Part shown: positions 23,171 through 31,230 of the stretch, piece after piece
Numbering within the stretch: the stretch's first letter is position 1
Layout of the letters: each line of letters opens with the position of its first letter
Source of the DNA: S010-25 sp964466455
Lineage (GTDB): Bacteria; Pseudomonadota; Gammaproteobacteria; SZUA-229
Length of the DNA: 51,942 nucleotides
Reading direction: 5' to 3'
Assembly (NCBI GenBank): GCA_964466455.1
Contig: CAYXNL010000009.1
Location: forward strand, 1-51,942
Notes under the pieces: generated by a model
Databases searched by the model: none
Told to the model about the DNA's origin: nothing
What the model saw: the letters and a program-made list of their open reading frames with translations, nothing else
Position numbers and translations under genes: made by a program

Positions 23171-24262
23171 TTACGAGCGTACCAGCGGCCCCTGAACCTG
23201 CTGTACCCAGCCATTAAAACCATATTTCTGTTTTATTATCGACGCATAGCGGCTGGCCTCATCGCGTGTAGAAAAACCGTCAAGACTCAGACGATACAAT
23301 TTTCTACCATCTATGCGTATCGCATCCAGAGCCGGAAGCAGGCCGGCAGCTTTTAGCTGATTGAGCTGCTGGTGCGCCTTTTTCTCATCACTAAAAGCAA
23401 CAAGGTTAATCGCATACATCACTGGCTTTTGCTGCACGGGTATCCTGGAAGCGATGGTTCTGACCGATGACCTTTTCGTCGTAAGCTTACTTACCGGCCG
23501 CCGCGTTAAGGTAGCCAACTGCCTGGAAGCTATTTTTTTATCGCTGTGGTTATCTATACCTGACAGCTTATTATGTGCCTGCACTTTTATACGCTGCCTG
23601 ATATTATCTTTATAACTAGCCTTTATGTGAATCAACTCATCACTCAAGTGTGTTAATTTCTGATTCACCGCTATCATATTAATTTTTACTAATCTCGCAA
23701 CATCAAGGTTTTTCTGTTTATCTGTCACATCTTTTTTATACGATGCCAGTGTGCGCCTTATAACACGCGTTTGCTGCTGGATCTGATAGAACATAAAACC
23801 CGAACCAGATACCAGCAACAAAGCCAGAATAATGGCACTATATAAGATAACCCTGTTATTTTTTACATTCTGCTGAGCAATACTCTCCACGGGAATACGT
23901 TCCTGCAACCTGACTTCTGGCTGATTTCTTATCCTGGCAACCTTTCGTCTGCATTCCTTTTTCTTCTCGATACGCGGACTGAGCTTTTTAATATTATTCG
24001 TTTTAATCTTCCGCTTCCCTGTTTTTATTTCCTCACCAAAAGCTGCGCCTTCATCTCTTATTTTTGAGACAATACTACTAATATTTCGGTTTTCTCTATG
24101 GTTTCTATCTTCATTAGCGCGGGACTTGCCACAACGATTCTGGTGCAATAATACGACCTCATCACTAACCTTATCCAGCTCGGACATAAACCCCGGTGCA
24201 GATTCATAATTGACCCCATCAGTAAAAAGCCCTTCCGCCTGCTGATTATTATATACGGTCAT
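23171..24262 (-). CDS. SPOR-domain membrane protein
   Basis: This 363-residue protein has three parts. A highly charged cytoplasmic N-terminal region (about 1-135, rich in Lys/Arg/Asn) comes first. One transmembrane segment (VILYSAIILALLLVSGSGFM, about 137-158) and a predicted coiled-coil periplasmic stretch follow. The C-terminal SPOR domain (about 283-358) contains MYAINLVAFSDEKKAHQQL and LYRLSLDGFSTRDEASRYA. SPOR domains bind denuded peptidoglycan glycans at septa or poles. A strong GAGGGAG ribosome-binding site supports the start. A polar or septal role is plausible in this flagellar context, but its function is unknown. Confidence 0.82.
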   Translation of the reverse strand: MTVYNNQQAEGLFTDGVNYESAPGFMSELDKVSDEVVLLHQNRCGKSRANEDRNHRENRNISSIVSKIRDEGAAFGEEIKTGKRKIKTNNIKKLSPRIEKKKECRRKVARIRNQPEVRLQERIPVESIAQQNVKNNRVILYSAIILALLLVSGSGFMFYQIQQQTRVIRRTLASYKKDVTDKQKNLDVARLVKINMIAVNQKLTHLSDELIHIKASYKDNIRQRIKVQAHNKLSGIDNHSDKKIASRQLATLTRRPVSKLTTKRSSVRTIASRIPVQQKPVMYAINLVAFSDEKKAHQQLNQLKAAGLLPALDAIRIDGRKLYRLSLDGFSTRDEASRYASIIKQKYGFNGWVQQVQGPLVRS

Positions 24263-24470
24263 TGTTCACTCCCTCTATCAGACAATAATAGATTAAGTAA
24301 AACAACCCTGTAAAGAATTCATGAATGCACATATCTGCGCCCCTATGTTGATATACACAGTCAGGATTGCAACATCTGTGCCATTTTTGAAATGCGCGTT
24401 AAATCAATATGTTAGATAATCAGCTATATTATACGTGACAGTATTTTGACCCCATGGAACCATCACGCCA

Positions 24471-25853
24471 CTATTTTTTGTCTCGACCTGCCTGCGCAGA
24501 GGATAATGGCTCTCGTGGAATAATAAAATAAAAACTTGCGCCTCCATTTTTATTATTTTCTGCTCTGATAATGCCGTTATGTTTGTGGATAATTTCATAA
24601 CAGATAGATAGCCCAAGACCCGTTCCACTCCCTTCCTTATTTCTAGCTGACTGCACAAACTTGTCAAAAACACTTTTCAGCTCATCGTCAGGTACTCCCC
24701 TGCCCTGATCGCTGACACGGAAAGCCACTCCATCGACCCGCCGATTACCTTCTTCTACCAGCAGGCTAGCATCATCAATATACAACTCAATCTGGCTATC
24801 TGTTGGTGAGAACTTAATAGCATTAGATAATAAATTACGTATTACACGGGTAATTTTTCCTGCATCATATACTGCCAGCGTATTACCCGAAACAGTCAAT
24901 TTTATATTTTGTGATCGATTCACAAAAAGAGGACTAAGCTCTTCAGAGACAATATCAACGGCCTCACGTAAATCCTGCTGATTCATTTCCAGTTTCATAC
25001 GCCCCGCTTCAAACTTGGAAATATCCAGCAAATCATTTAACAGCTCGAGTAAGCGCTGCCCGCTTTCCTGAATACGAGAAAAATAGGTATGTAATTTTTC
25101 TGTTTGTAACGTATTAATTTTATTAATGCCAAGTTCAGAAAAACCAAGTATGGCATGCATGGGGGTACGTAGTTCATGTGAAATATTTGCCAGAAAAGCT
25201 GATTTTGCCACATTCGCCTGCACCGCCTTCTTCCGTTGTAATGTCAACTCCTTTTCACGCTGTCGAGATTCAAATTCCAGTTTGAGTACCTTCTCATTAT
25301 TAGCATAAAAAATAGAAATATTTTTCAGTAAAAACAACATATAAACCGCCATAATAATACTTAATATCATGACATCATGGCTGGCTAATATTATACTAAT
25401 AATAAAGGAGAAAATAACCAGTATAATGAACATCCGGGCAATGTTTTTTTTATACGCCAGGGTTGTGGTTGCGCCGGTAGAAACACCAACAATGATTAGT
25501 ATAAAAACAATCTGCTGCACATTCCCCAGATAAGGGAATAACAGCAAACTACATGCCCCCCAACCTATGCCAGACAGAGCAGTGCCAATAACGACGAACC
25601 TCAGTGCGGTCCTGTCATTAATATGGGTATTTTGTTTTTTATGATAAAAATAGACAACCGCTGTAATAATCCGATAGACATCCACCGCAAACATATAGGC
25701 CAACCAGTAAAACAGTGGGTAAACACTCTGCCCAGCCATTAAATAGTAAACTATAAGTACACCGGCAAACATGGTAACAATGGCATATATACGAGTACTG
25801 TATAGCTGCTCGAGCTGTGCATGTTTTATATCAAATTTTAGTTGGCTATCCAT
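24471..25853 (-). CDS. membrane histidine kinase
   Basis: This 460-residue sensor kinase has about five or six transmembrane helices in residues 20-180 (for example FYWLAYMFAVDVYRI and IVFILIIVGVSTGATTTLAY) with short loops and no large periplasmic domain. A coiled coil (about 190-215) leads to the kinase core: H box NISHELRTPMHAILGFSELG, N box LLSNAIKFSP, G1 DQGRGVPDDE and G2 GSGTGLGLSI. There is no receiver, so it needs a separate regulator. It is last in the apparent operon STAS - PP2C - HATPase - diguanylate cyclase - kinase, 48 bases after the cyclase. The intact receiver at 27707-28603 is an obvious candidate partner. Confidence 0.9.
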   Translation of the reverse strand: MDSQLKFDIKHAQLEQLYSTRIYAIVTMFAGVLIVYYLMAGQSVYPLFYWLAYMFAVDVYRIITAVVYFYHKKQNTHINDRTALRFVVIGTALSGIGWGACSLLLFPYLGNVQQIVFILIIVGVSTGATTTLAYKKNIARMFIILVIFSFIISIILASHDVMILSIIMAVYMLFLLKNISIFYANNEKVLKLEFESRQREKELTLQRKKAVQANVAKSAFLANISHELRTPMHAILGFSELGINKINTLQTEKLHTYFSRIQESGQRLLELLNDLLDISKFEAGRMKLEMNQQDLREAVDIVSEELSPLFVNRSQNIKLTVSGNTLAVYDAGKITRVIRNLLSNAIKFSPTDSQIELYIDDASLLVEEGNRRVDGVAFRVSDQGRGVPDDELKSVFDKFVQSARNKEGSGTGLGLSICYEIIHKHNGIIRAENNKNGGASFYFIIPREPLSSAQAGRDKK

Positions 25854-25901
25854 ATCTGGTTATATTATATAGTTATTAAGGAGAACGGATGAAAAGGATA
25901 C

Positions 25902-27698
25902 TTATTCCTTGAAAACCGAACATTGATTTCTACCAGAATTTTTACTGGTATATAGCGCTTTATCGGCACGTCTTAATACTTCTTCCGTTTCCAGTTCATC
26001 TTTAAATTCTGCTATACCCACCGATGCCGTTACCGGGACGATTCCACCGTTATATTGAAACCGATAAAGCTGTAGCGCCTTACGCAGCTTATTATTCAGC
26101 TTAAGTGCGGTATCAATTGAGGTATCAGGCATTACCAGAACAAACTCTTCCCCTCCCATTCTGGCAAATAAATCCATTCCTCGTACTCGCCCAACAATAA
26201 TTTTTGCAAATAACTTTAATACTCTATCACCGGCATCATGGCCAAAAGTATCGTTAATATTTTTGAAATTATCAATATCCCACATAGCGACACACAGAGG
26301 TTCTTTATTTCTCTTCCACCGGTTAGCTTCTATTAATATACGCTCATTATAGGCGGACCGGTTTGCCAGTCCGGTTAGCTCATCACGTAATAATTGTGTG
26401 CGACTATTTTCTAACTGCTGCTTAAGTTCCTCTGTCTGCTTTTTTGAAAGAGCAAGTTCGCCGGTCATTTTTTCATATCGTTCTCTTGCAACCCGCTCTT
26501 CTTTTTCTTCATATTTTTTATAGTTTTCAATATTTTCCCTAATGGTATCTAGTTGATCCTGTACATCCCGTTTTAACTTACCGATGTCATCGGCTACTCT
26601 GACTTTATTTTGTATTTTCCCTACACTGTCATCCAGTGAATTGCGCAAAAGCGCAGATTGACTGGCTGTGTCTTTATATTGCAGCCGAGTCTGTTCTACA
26701 TATTTTTCTATATCAGCAAGCTGACTGGTTATAGCGACAATAAAGTTACTTAAATCTTTTTTATCATTCTGTAACACAGAAATATTGTTATTAATAAATT
26801 CTGAAATCTTTTCGATATTTTTTATCCAGGCACCACCATTATCATTTCCTTCCGGGAGCGCCGCTATCATTGCCTGTTTTTCATTTTTATCAAATTCAGG
26901 GATATTCAGGCTCTCAATCAGGACAGAAAAAATATCTATAATCTGTCCTGATATGTTGGCCTGTGTATAAAGATTACTTTCAAGATTATTGGAACTGTCA
27001 CTACCCCTTCCTTTTCCAATTTCACTGACATAATGCATGATATCTTTAGCAAGTTCATCCAGGATAGTTCCCGTATCACTTTTTTCTTCGATATCAGAAG
27101 CATTAAACAGGGTCTGTCTTATATTGTGATCAAAACCACATAGCTGCTGCATGTGTTCATCATTACGTAATGATGTATCGTTCAGCTCCACACTCAACTC
27201 ATTAATCAGATCTAAAATAGCATGAGCTATTTTCTTATCCGATTGTTTCTGATCAAGTAACTGTTGTATTTTTTTCTTATAAGTAATTGACAGGGAAGAA
27301 AAGTTATACCGTGTTAATTCCTGCTTTAAACTTCTTTGAAAGCACTGCTCATCTGTTTCTATCTTTTCCGTTGATGCCTTTTTTTCTGATAAATCATTAA
27401 TATCTGACTGCTGTTTAAGTACAGAAAATAACTCGTCAAGCCTTGCATCAAGCGCAATAATGTCAATACGATTAGAAACACAGGATTTTATTTTTACCAG
27501 CATGGTATTAATATGGCTATTCTCTCCTTTTGCCACCACAACCAGCCTGTTAACTGTTTTCTTTAACGCTTTTCTTATTTCGCTCAGATCATGCTCTGTT
27601 TTATCCAGCAACTTGAGAGATTGCTGAAATTTTTTTTTCATTTTTTCCGCTGATTTTGTATCAAATTCTTTTCCTGATTTTTTTGTATTCCCGATCAT
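25902..27698 (-). CDS. diguanylate cyclase with long coiled-coil N-terminus (HsbD-like by context)
   Basis: The enzyme makes c-di-GMP from two GTP. The 598-residue protein has no membrane segment. Residues about 1-430 are helical and charged, with two coiled-coil stretches. The GGDEF domain occupies about 435-595, starting RDELTGLANRSAYNERI. It has an active-site GGEEF preceded by the inhibitory-site motif RGMD five residues upstream, so it should be active and product-inhibited. Its start is 8 bases after the REC-HATPase stop, and a GGTGG ribosome-binding site precedes it. In Pseudomonas a cyclase (HsbD) works with the HsbA switch; the same pairing is suggested here by the operon. Confidence 0.88.
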   Translation of the reverse strand: MIGNTKKSGKEFDTKSAEKMKKKFQQSLKLLDKTEHDLSEIRKALKKTVNRLVVVAKGENSHINTMLVKIKSCVSNRIDIIALDARLDELFSVLKQQSDINDLSEKKASTEKIETDEQCFQRSLKQELTRYNFSSLSITYKKKIQQLLDQKQSDKKIAHAILDLINELSVELNDTSLRNDEHMQQLCGFDHNIRQTLFNASDIEEKSDTGTILDELAKDIMHYVSEIGKGRGSDSSNNLESNLYTQANISGQIIDIFSVLIESLNIPEFDKNEKQAMIAALPEGNDNGGAWIKNIEKISEFINNNISVLQNDKKDLSNFIVAITSQLADIEKYVEQTRLQYKDTASQSALLRNSLDDSVGKIQNKVRVADDIGKLKRDVQDQLDTIRENIENYKKYEEKEERVARERYEKMTGELALSKKQTEELKQQLENSRTQLLRDELTGLANRSAYNERILIEANRWKRNKEPLCVAMWDIDNFKNINDTFGHDAGDRVLKLFAKIIVGRVRGMDLFARMGGEEFVLVMPDTSIDTALKLNNKLRKALQLYRFQYNGGIVPVTASVGIAEFKDELETEEVLRRADKALYTSKNSGRNQCSVFKE

Positions 27699-27706
27699 GT
27701 TTCCAC

Positions 27707-28603
27707 CTAACTTAATACCGTTACATAAACTTCATTCCCTTTACCACGATATTCAACACTGTCAAAACTAATGGCTTTTGCCATTACAATCCCTCTTCCA
27801 TGGCTATTTAATGCTCGCTCTGGGCTTATTTCCATGTATTGCTTCCAGCTAAATCCATCACCCTGGTCGATAATCGTAAATGTCTGCTGTTTTTTTGTTC
27901 GATTAAACTCAACTGAAACATTACGACCCCTGTACGGGTCGATAGATAAACGGTGTTTTATTTCAGCTTCCCAATTCCCCGTCTCTGTTAACTTTGTTTT
28001 ATCTTTATAACTGATGCCCAAATTACCATGCTCAATGGCGTTAATAAATAACTCAGACAGACCCAGCACTACATTATCAGCATGATTACATGCTCTTGCC
28101 AGTAACACTGCAAGGGACCTTGCCTGTTCAATCGTTTTAAAGTTAAATTTACCCTGCTGCATCATCTGTAATGAATACGTTGTTTCTTTTAAGCTATGCT
28201 GTAGACTTATAACTTGCTGATAATTGGTTACAGCGGCTTTCACAATAGCCAGTAATGTTCTGGCATTATAGGGTTTGGTTAGATAATAGTAAGCGCCAGC
28301 CTCCATCCCTTCCTGTAAAAAATCACTTCCCGTCAGTGCGGTTTGCATAATAATCGGAAGCCGACTGTAATGACTGTCTGTTTTAATAATCTTCAGGACT
28401 TCAATGCCATTCATCTCCGGCATCATTCTATCTAGCAGAACACAGCTATACTTACTACGATTCTTCCGCAGTCGTTCAATCGCCTCCTGACCACGGGTAA
28501 CACATTCATATTTATATCCTTCTGTTAAAAGATACTCCCCAATCAGCTCGAGGTTAAGCTCTTCATCATCAACAACAAGGATTGTATCTATATTGTTACT
28601 CAT
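27707..28603 (-). CDS. receiver-controlled RsbW-type switch kinase (REC-HATPase)
   Basis: This 298-residue protein joins an N-terminal receiver (about 7-125) to a C-terminal HATPase_c_2 domain (about 155-295) of the RsbW/SpoIIAB type. The receiver is intact: LVVDDEE, VLLDRMMPEMNG, Thr in IMQTALTG, Lys in LTKPYN. The ATPase has NAIEHGNLG (N box) and DQGDGF, and HGRGIVMA (G box). Such kinases phosphorylate STAS anti-sigma antagonists. It corresponds to the C-terminal part of Pseudomonas HsbR but is a separate gene here with its own receiver. It lies 24 bases after the phosphatase gene and 8 before the cyclase; GAGGAG precedes the ATG. Confidence 0.88.
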   Translation of the reverse strand: MSNNIDTILVVDDEELNLELIGEYLLTEGYKYECVTRGQEAIERLRKNRSKYSCVLLDRMMPEMNGIEVLKIIKTDSHYSRLPIIMQTALTGSDFLQEGMEAGAYYYLTKPYNARTLLAIVKAAVTNYQQVISLQHSLKETTYSLQMMQQGKFNFKTIEQARSLAVLLARACNHADNVVLGLSELFINAIEHGNLGISYKDKTKLTETGNWEAEIKHRLSIDPYRGRNVSVEFNRTKKQQTFTIIDQGDGFSWKQYMEISPERALNSHGRGIVMAKAISFDSVEYRGKGNEVYVTVLS

Positions 28604-28627
28604 CTACTCCTCTAAGATAACCGGTTT

Positions 28628-29815
28628 TTATTCGACAGATTTCTTATTCACTATTGATACATTATTTTCTATAAATTTCATAACTTTATCAAAACATATA
28701 TTTATTAATGTAATATCATCACGCGGTTTACATTGGCCATAAAAATTATCAACCTCACTAATAATTCTATTAAACAGATTCATTTCTGATGTATGATTCT
28801 CCAAAATGTCCTCCAGCCTCTGCTGACCAAACATATCCCCACAGAGATTAGCAATATCAGTCAATCCATCAGACAACATATATAACTGATGACTGGAATG
28901 AAACCTGAGCTTTTCAAACTGGATATTACTCTGCTCGAGTACTGCAATACCCATAGGAATACAGGATGATTCAATATGCCTGGTTATATTTTTTAAATGA
29001 CTATCCAGTATATAGATATCTGGCATACCAGCATTCCACAAAAATAATATTTTATTTCTTATATCAATTTTTAATATACAACAGGCCATAAACATACCTG
29101 TCGGGAAAATGCCCATTAGTGTGTTATTTATCTTTTCCAGAATATTTTCTATGCTATCGCCTTTTTCAAGCCCATTAAAAAATATTTCAGATACTGGTAA
29201 AACTGCTATTGCTGCAGTTAGTCCATGACCGGACAGGTCAGCAAAAAAAACGTAGATATTACCGTCAGGGTGCCTGCCTGTTAATATCATGTCTCCATTA
29301 AAAACATCAACGGCACGGGTATAAACCTTCATCCCGTCAAGCAGAAAGTTTCTGTTACTGATAGCGCTATCAAATATTTTCTTTGCTACCTTCTGCTCAG
29401 ACAGAACTTCACCATATATTCGGTACATCTTCAGCATCTGTCCTACAGCCGTTATCTGCGAAACAAGAATATTTCTGTTAAGTGGTTTTACAATAAAATC
29501 ATCTGCACCAGCAAGCAGTGCATTATGCAACTCTTTCTCATGCTGATTATCTGCCAGTACAACAATCGCAATTTCTCTTTTTTTACAGCGCCGAATATCC
29601 GCGATTAATGTAACGACATCATAGTCGGGAAGATCTAATGACAGCAAAACAGCATCAACAGGAAATTCACTTAATAAATTTTTTGCCTTGCTTGCCGTTG
29701 TAGCCTGTAAAATTTTATAATGGCAATCTTTTAACTGATCCATGACTTCTCTACATCCGGCAAGAGAATCAAGTATAAGTATGTAGTGAATATTGTCCTG
29801 TTTTAAATTATTCAT
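28628..29815 (-). CDS. PP2C-type phosphatase with degenerate receiver (pseudo-REC-SpoIIE)
   Basis: This 395-residue protein probably dephosphorylates the STAS antagonist encoded upstream. The N-terminal receiver-like domain (about 10-130) is degenerate. Its phosphoacceptor position reads Ser in AVLLSLDLPDYD, where relatives have LLD followed by three residues and Pro. The N-terminal acidic pair is ILD-Ser and the switch Thr is absent, although Lys in IVKPLNR remains. The PP2C/SpoIIE domain (about 165-380) keeps metal-binding motifs: NGDMILTGR, ADLSGHGLTAA, MLSDGL and RDDITLI. The phosphatase should therefore be active but not controlled by phosphorylation of its own receiver. It is the HsbR N-terminal and central equivalent. 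Confidence 0.87.
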   Translation of the reverse strand: MNNLKQDNIHYILILDSLAGCREVMDQLKDCHYKILQATTASKAKNLLSEFPVDAVLLSLDLPDYDVVTLIADIRRCKKREIAIVVLADNQHEKELHNALLAGADDFIVKPLNRNILVSQITAVGQMLKMYRIYGEVLSEQKVAKKIFDSAISNRNFLLDGMKVYTRAVDVFNGDMILTGRHPDGNIYVFFADLSGHGLTAAIAVLPVSEIFFNGLEKGDSIENILEKINNTLMGIFPTGMFMACCILKIDIRNKILFLWNAGMPDIYILDSHLKNITRHIESSCIPMGIAVLEQSNIQFEKLRFHSSHQLYMLSDGLTDIANLCGDMFGQQRLEDILENHTSEMNLFNRIISEVDNFYGQCKPRDDITLINICFDKVMKFIENNVSIVNKKSVE

Positions 29816-29915
29816 ACTATTGCGTAAACGCAGCTTGAGAAAAAATATCCCTACAGCCCCCTACCTAAATCATTCCATTTTATCAGGGAAGCTGATTAAG
29901 TCTGGGTCGAACAGA

Positions 29916-30014
29916 TTGTCGATTAAAAAAATTCTGGTTCAAGGCATGGAACGAGCGTAATAGCAGGGCTATGGCGAAGTTTCGCAACGCAGAAACAGAA
30001 TTTTTTAATCACAA
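29916..30014. repeat. 99-bp intergenic inverted-repeat element (MITE-like)
   Basis: The ends form an imperfect inverted repeat of about 20 bases (left TTGTCGATTAAAAAAATTCTG, of which the arm proper is GATTAAAAAAATTCTG at 29921-29936; right CAGAATTTTTTAATC at 29996-30010). The interior has smaller hairpins (ATAGC-AGG-GCTAT and GCGAA-GT-TTCGC). It sits between the STAS antagonist gene and the phosphatase gene. No second copy is in this window and there is no coding capacity. Confidence 0.65.
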
Positions 30015-30045
30015 GATATTGATTCATGACTTATTCAGAAATTCC

Positions 30046-30354
30046 TTAGTTTATTGAAAATAGCTGCTCAAAGTTTGCTACTTTAAGAATCTTGTTAATC
30101 TGTTCACCTGGCTGTTCAATAATGACCTCTCCGTTATTGCTTTTTGCATGCTCACGTAATAATAATAGCATCCCCAGTGCAGAACTATCCATATAAACTG
30201 CCTGACTCAAATTAATATAAAACTGAACACCATTAACATTGGGAAGATGGCGGTATGCATCACGAAACGCCTGTGATATTTCATAATCAAAGCGTCCCGA
30301 TATGTTAATCTGTACTTTTTTTCCATTATCGAGAACCCGTTGCGTTACTGCCAT
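30046..30354 (-). CDS. STAS anti-sigma factor antagonist, HsbA-like
   Basis: This is a single-domain partner-switching protein of 102 residues. I start at the ATG at 30354 (MAVTQRVLDNGKK), preceded by AGGAGG; an in-frame upstream extension to 30438 would run into the promoter. The phosphorylation site is D56-S57-S58 in YMDSSALGMLLLLREHAKS, which strongly recalls HsbA of Pseudomonas. HsbA is known to bind FlgM and the cyclase HsbD depending on its phosphorylation. The adjacent phosphatase and switch-kinase genes, and flgM within the same window, support the same logic. It has its own sigma-28-like promoter. Confidence 0.88.
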   Translation of the reverse strand: MAVTQRVLDNGKKVQINISGRFDYEISQAFRDAYRHLPNVNGVQFYINLSQAVYMDSSALGMLLLLREHAKSNNGEVIIEQPGEQINKILKVANFEQLFSIN

Positions 30355-30428
30355 ATTTCCTCCTGCTGTGTAACCACACTTAAAGTCATTAAATCGAAAG
30401 CCTCTGTATAAAAATGGCCTTACACATT

Positions 30429-30455
30429 CTATCGGCAAAATAGAATTATTCTTTA
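30429..30455 (-). promoter_or_regulatory. sigma-28 (FliA) promoter of the STAS switch gene
   Basis: The minus strand reads TAAAGAAT-N11-GCCGATAG, three mismatches to the FliA consensus with a correct spacer and an intact GCCGATA core. It lies about 75 bases upstream of the STAS gene ATG, in the spacer after the acidic STAS gene. Confidence 0.72.
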
Positions 30456-30585
30456 CACTCCATTTTCATTACTGACGGGTCTCCAGTTAAAAACTCTACC
30501 TCACGACCAATTTATTCATCCAGTGATCTTTTTTCAGCAATTTCTCTGTCGCTTTATCAATACTGCCATTGCTGAATCAATCGCA

Positions 30586-31230
30586 TTACAGCCCCATAAC
30601 CTCTTTTAAGGCTGTTTCTTTTACTGCTACTGACAGTGTTTCAGAAGGAGAATCCCAGTATATTTCCCGACCGCTTGCTTTAACTGTTTTGACGAAACTA
30701 AGCAATAGTTGCAACCCTGCTGTATCAATATCTTCGACCTGACTGGCATCAATCGTAATATTCTTTGTACTGTCTATAAATGGCAGCCAATTTTCCTTTA
30801 ACTGAGCCACACGAATAATACTGATGTCCTCATCCAGCACTAATTTCTCTTCATCACTGCTGTCAGTATCATCAATTAGCTCTGTCACTTCTTTCTCTAC
30901 TGCACCCGTTTCTTCCATTGTTTTAGTCTGCATAGCTATATTTCCTTCCTCATTAACGCTATCAATATTACTATGCATATCGGCTTTATCTTCGATTACG
31001 GATTCAGGTCTATCACCTGCGGTAGATAAAACATCTTCCATAAACTTATCTTCTTCCTCTTTCTGTGTCGATATTGTGTTATTACTTTCCTCGTCAGCAA
31101 TCTGCGCCTGGTTATTTTTATTTACTTCTTCATTACCTGTAGCATCATCCTGTGTGTCTCGCATCAACCAGGAAAGTGGGTCGTGCGCGCTATCCATTGC
31201 AGACTTTTTATCTGCCTTTTTATTGCTCAT
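30586..31230 (-). CDS. STAS-domain protein with long acidic N-terminus
   Basis: The 214-residue protein has two parts. Residues 1 to about 120 are extremely acidic and Asn/Ser/Thr-rich, so probably disordered. Residues about 130-214 form a compact STAS domain (IIRVAQLKENWLPFIDSTK, then IDASQVEDIDTAGLQLLLSF). The usual phosphosite context DSSG/DSAG is D-T-A-G here, with Thr as possible acceptor. Its ATG overlaps the ParA-like stop (ATGA), so it is translationally coupled to it. It is the last gene of the chemotaxis block. STAS proteins of this type occur beside chemotaxis cheY/cheA genes in other gammaproteobacteria, as far as I recall; function unknown. Confidence 0.82.
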   Translation of the reverse strand: MSNKKADKKSAMDSAHDPLSWLMRDTQDDATGNEEVNKNNQAQIADEESNNTISTQKEEEDKFMEDVLSTAGDRPESVIEDKADMHSNIDSVNEEGNIAMQTKTMEETGAVEKEVTELIDDTDSSDEEKLVLDEDISIIRVAQLKENWLPFIDSTKNITIDASQVEDIDTAGLQLLLSFVKTVKASGREIYWDSPSETLSVAVKETALKEVMGL

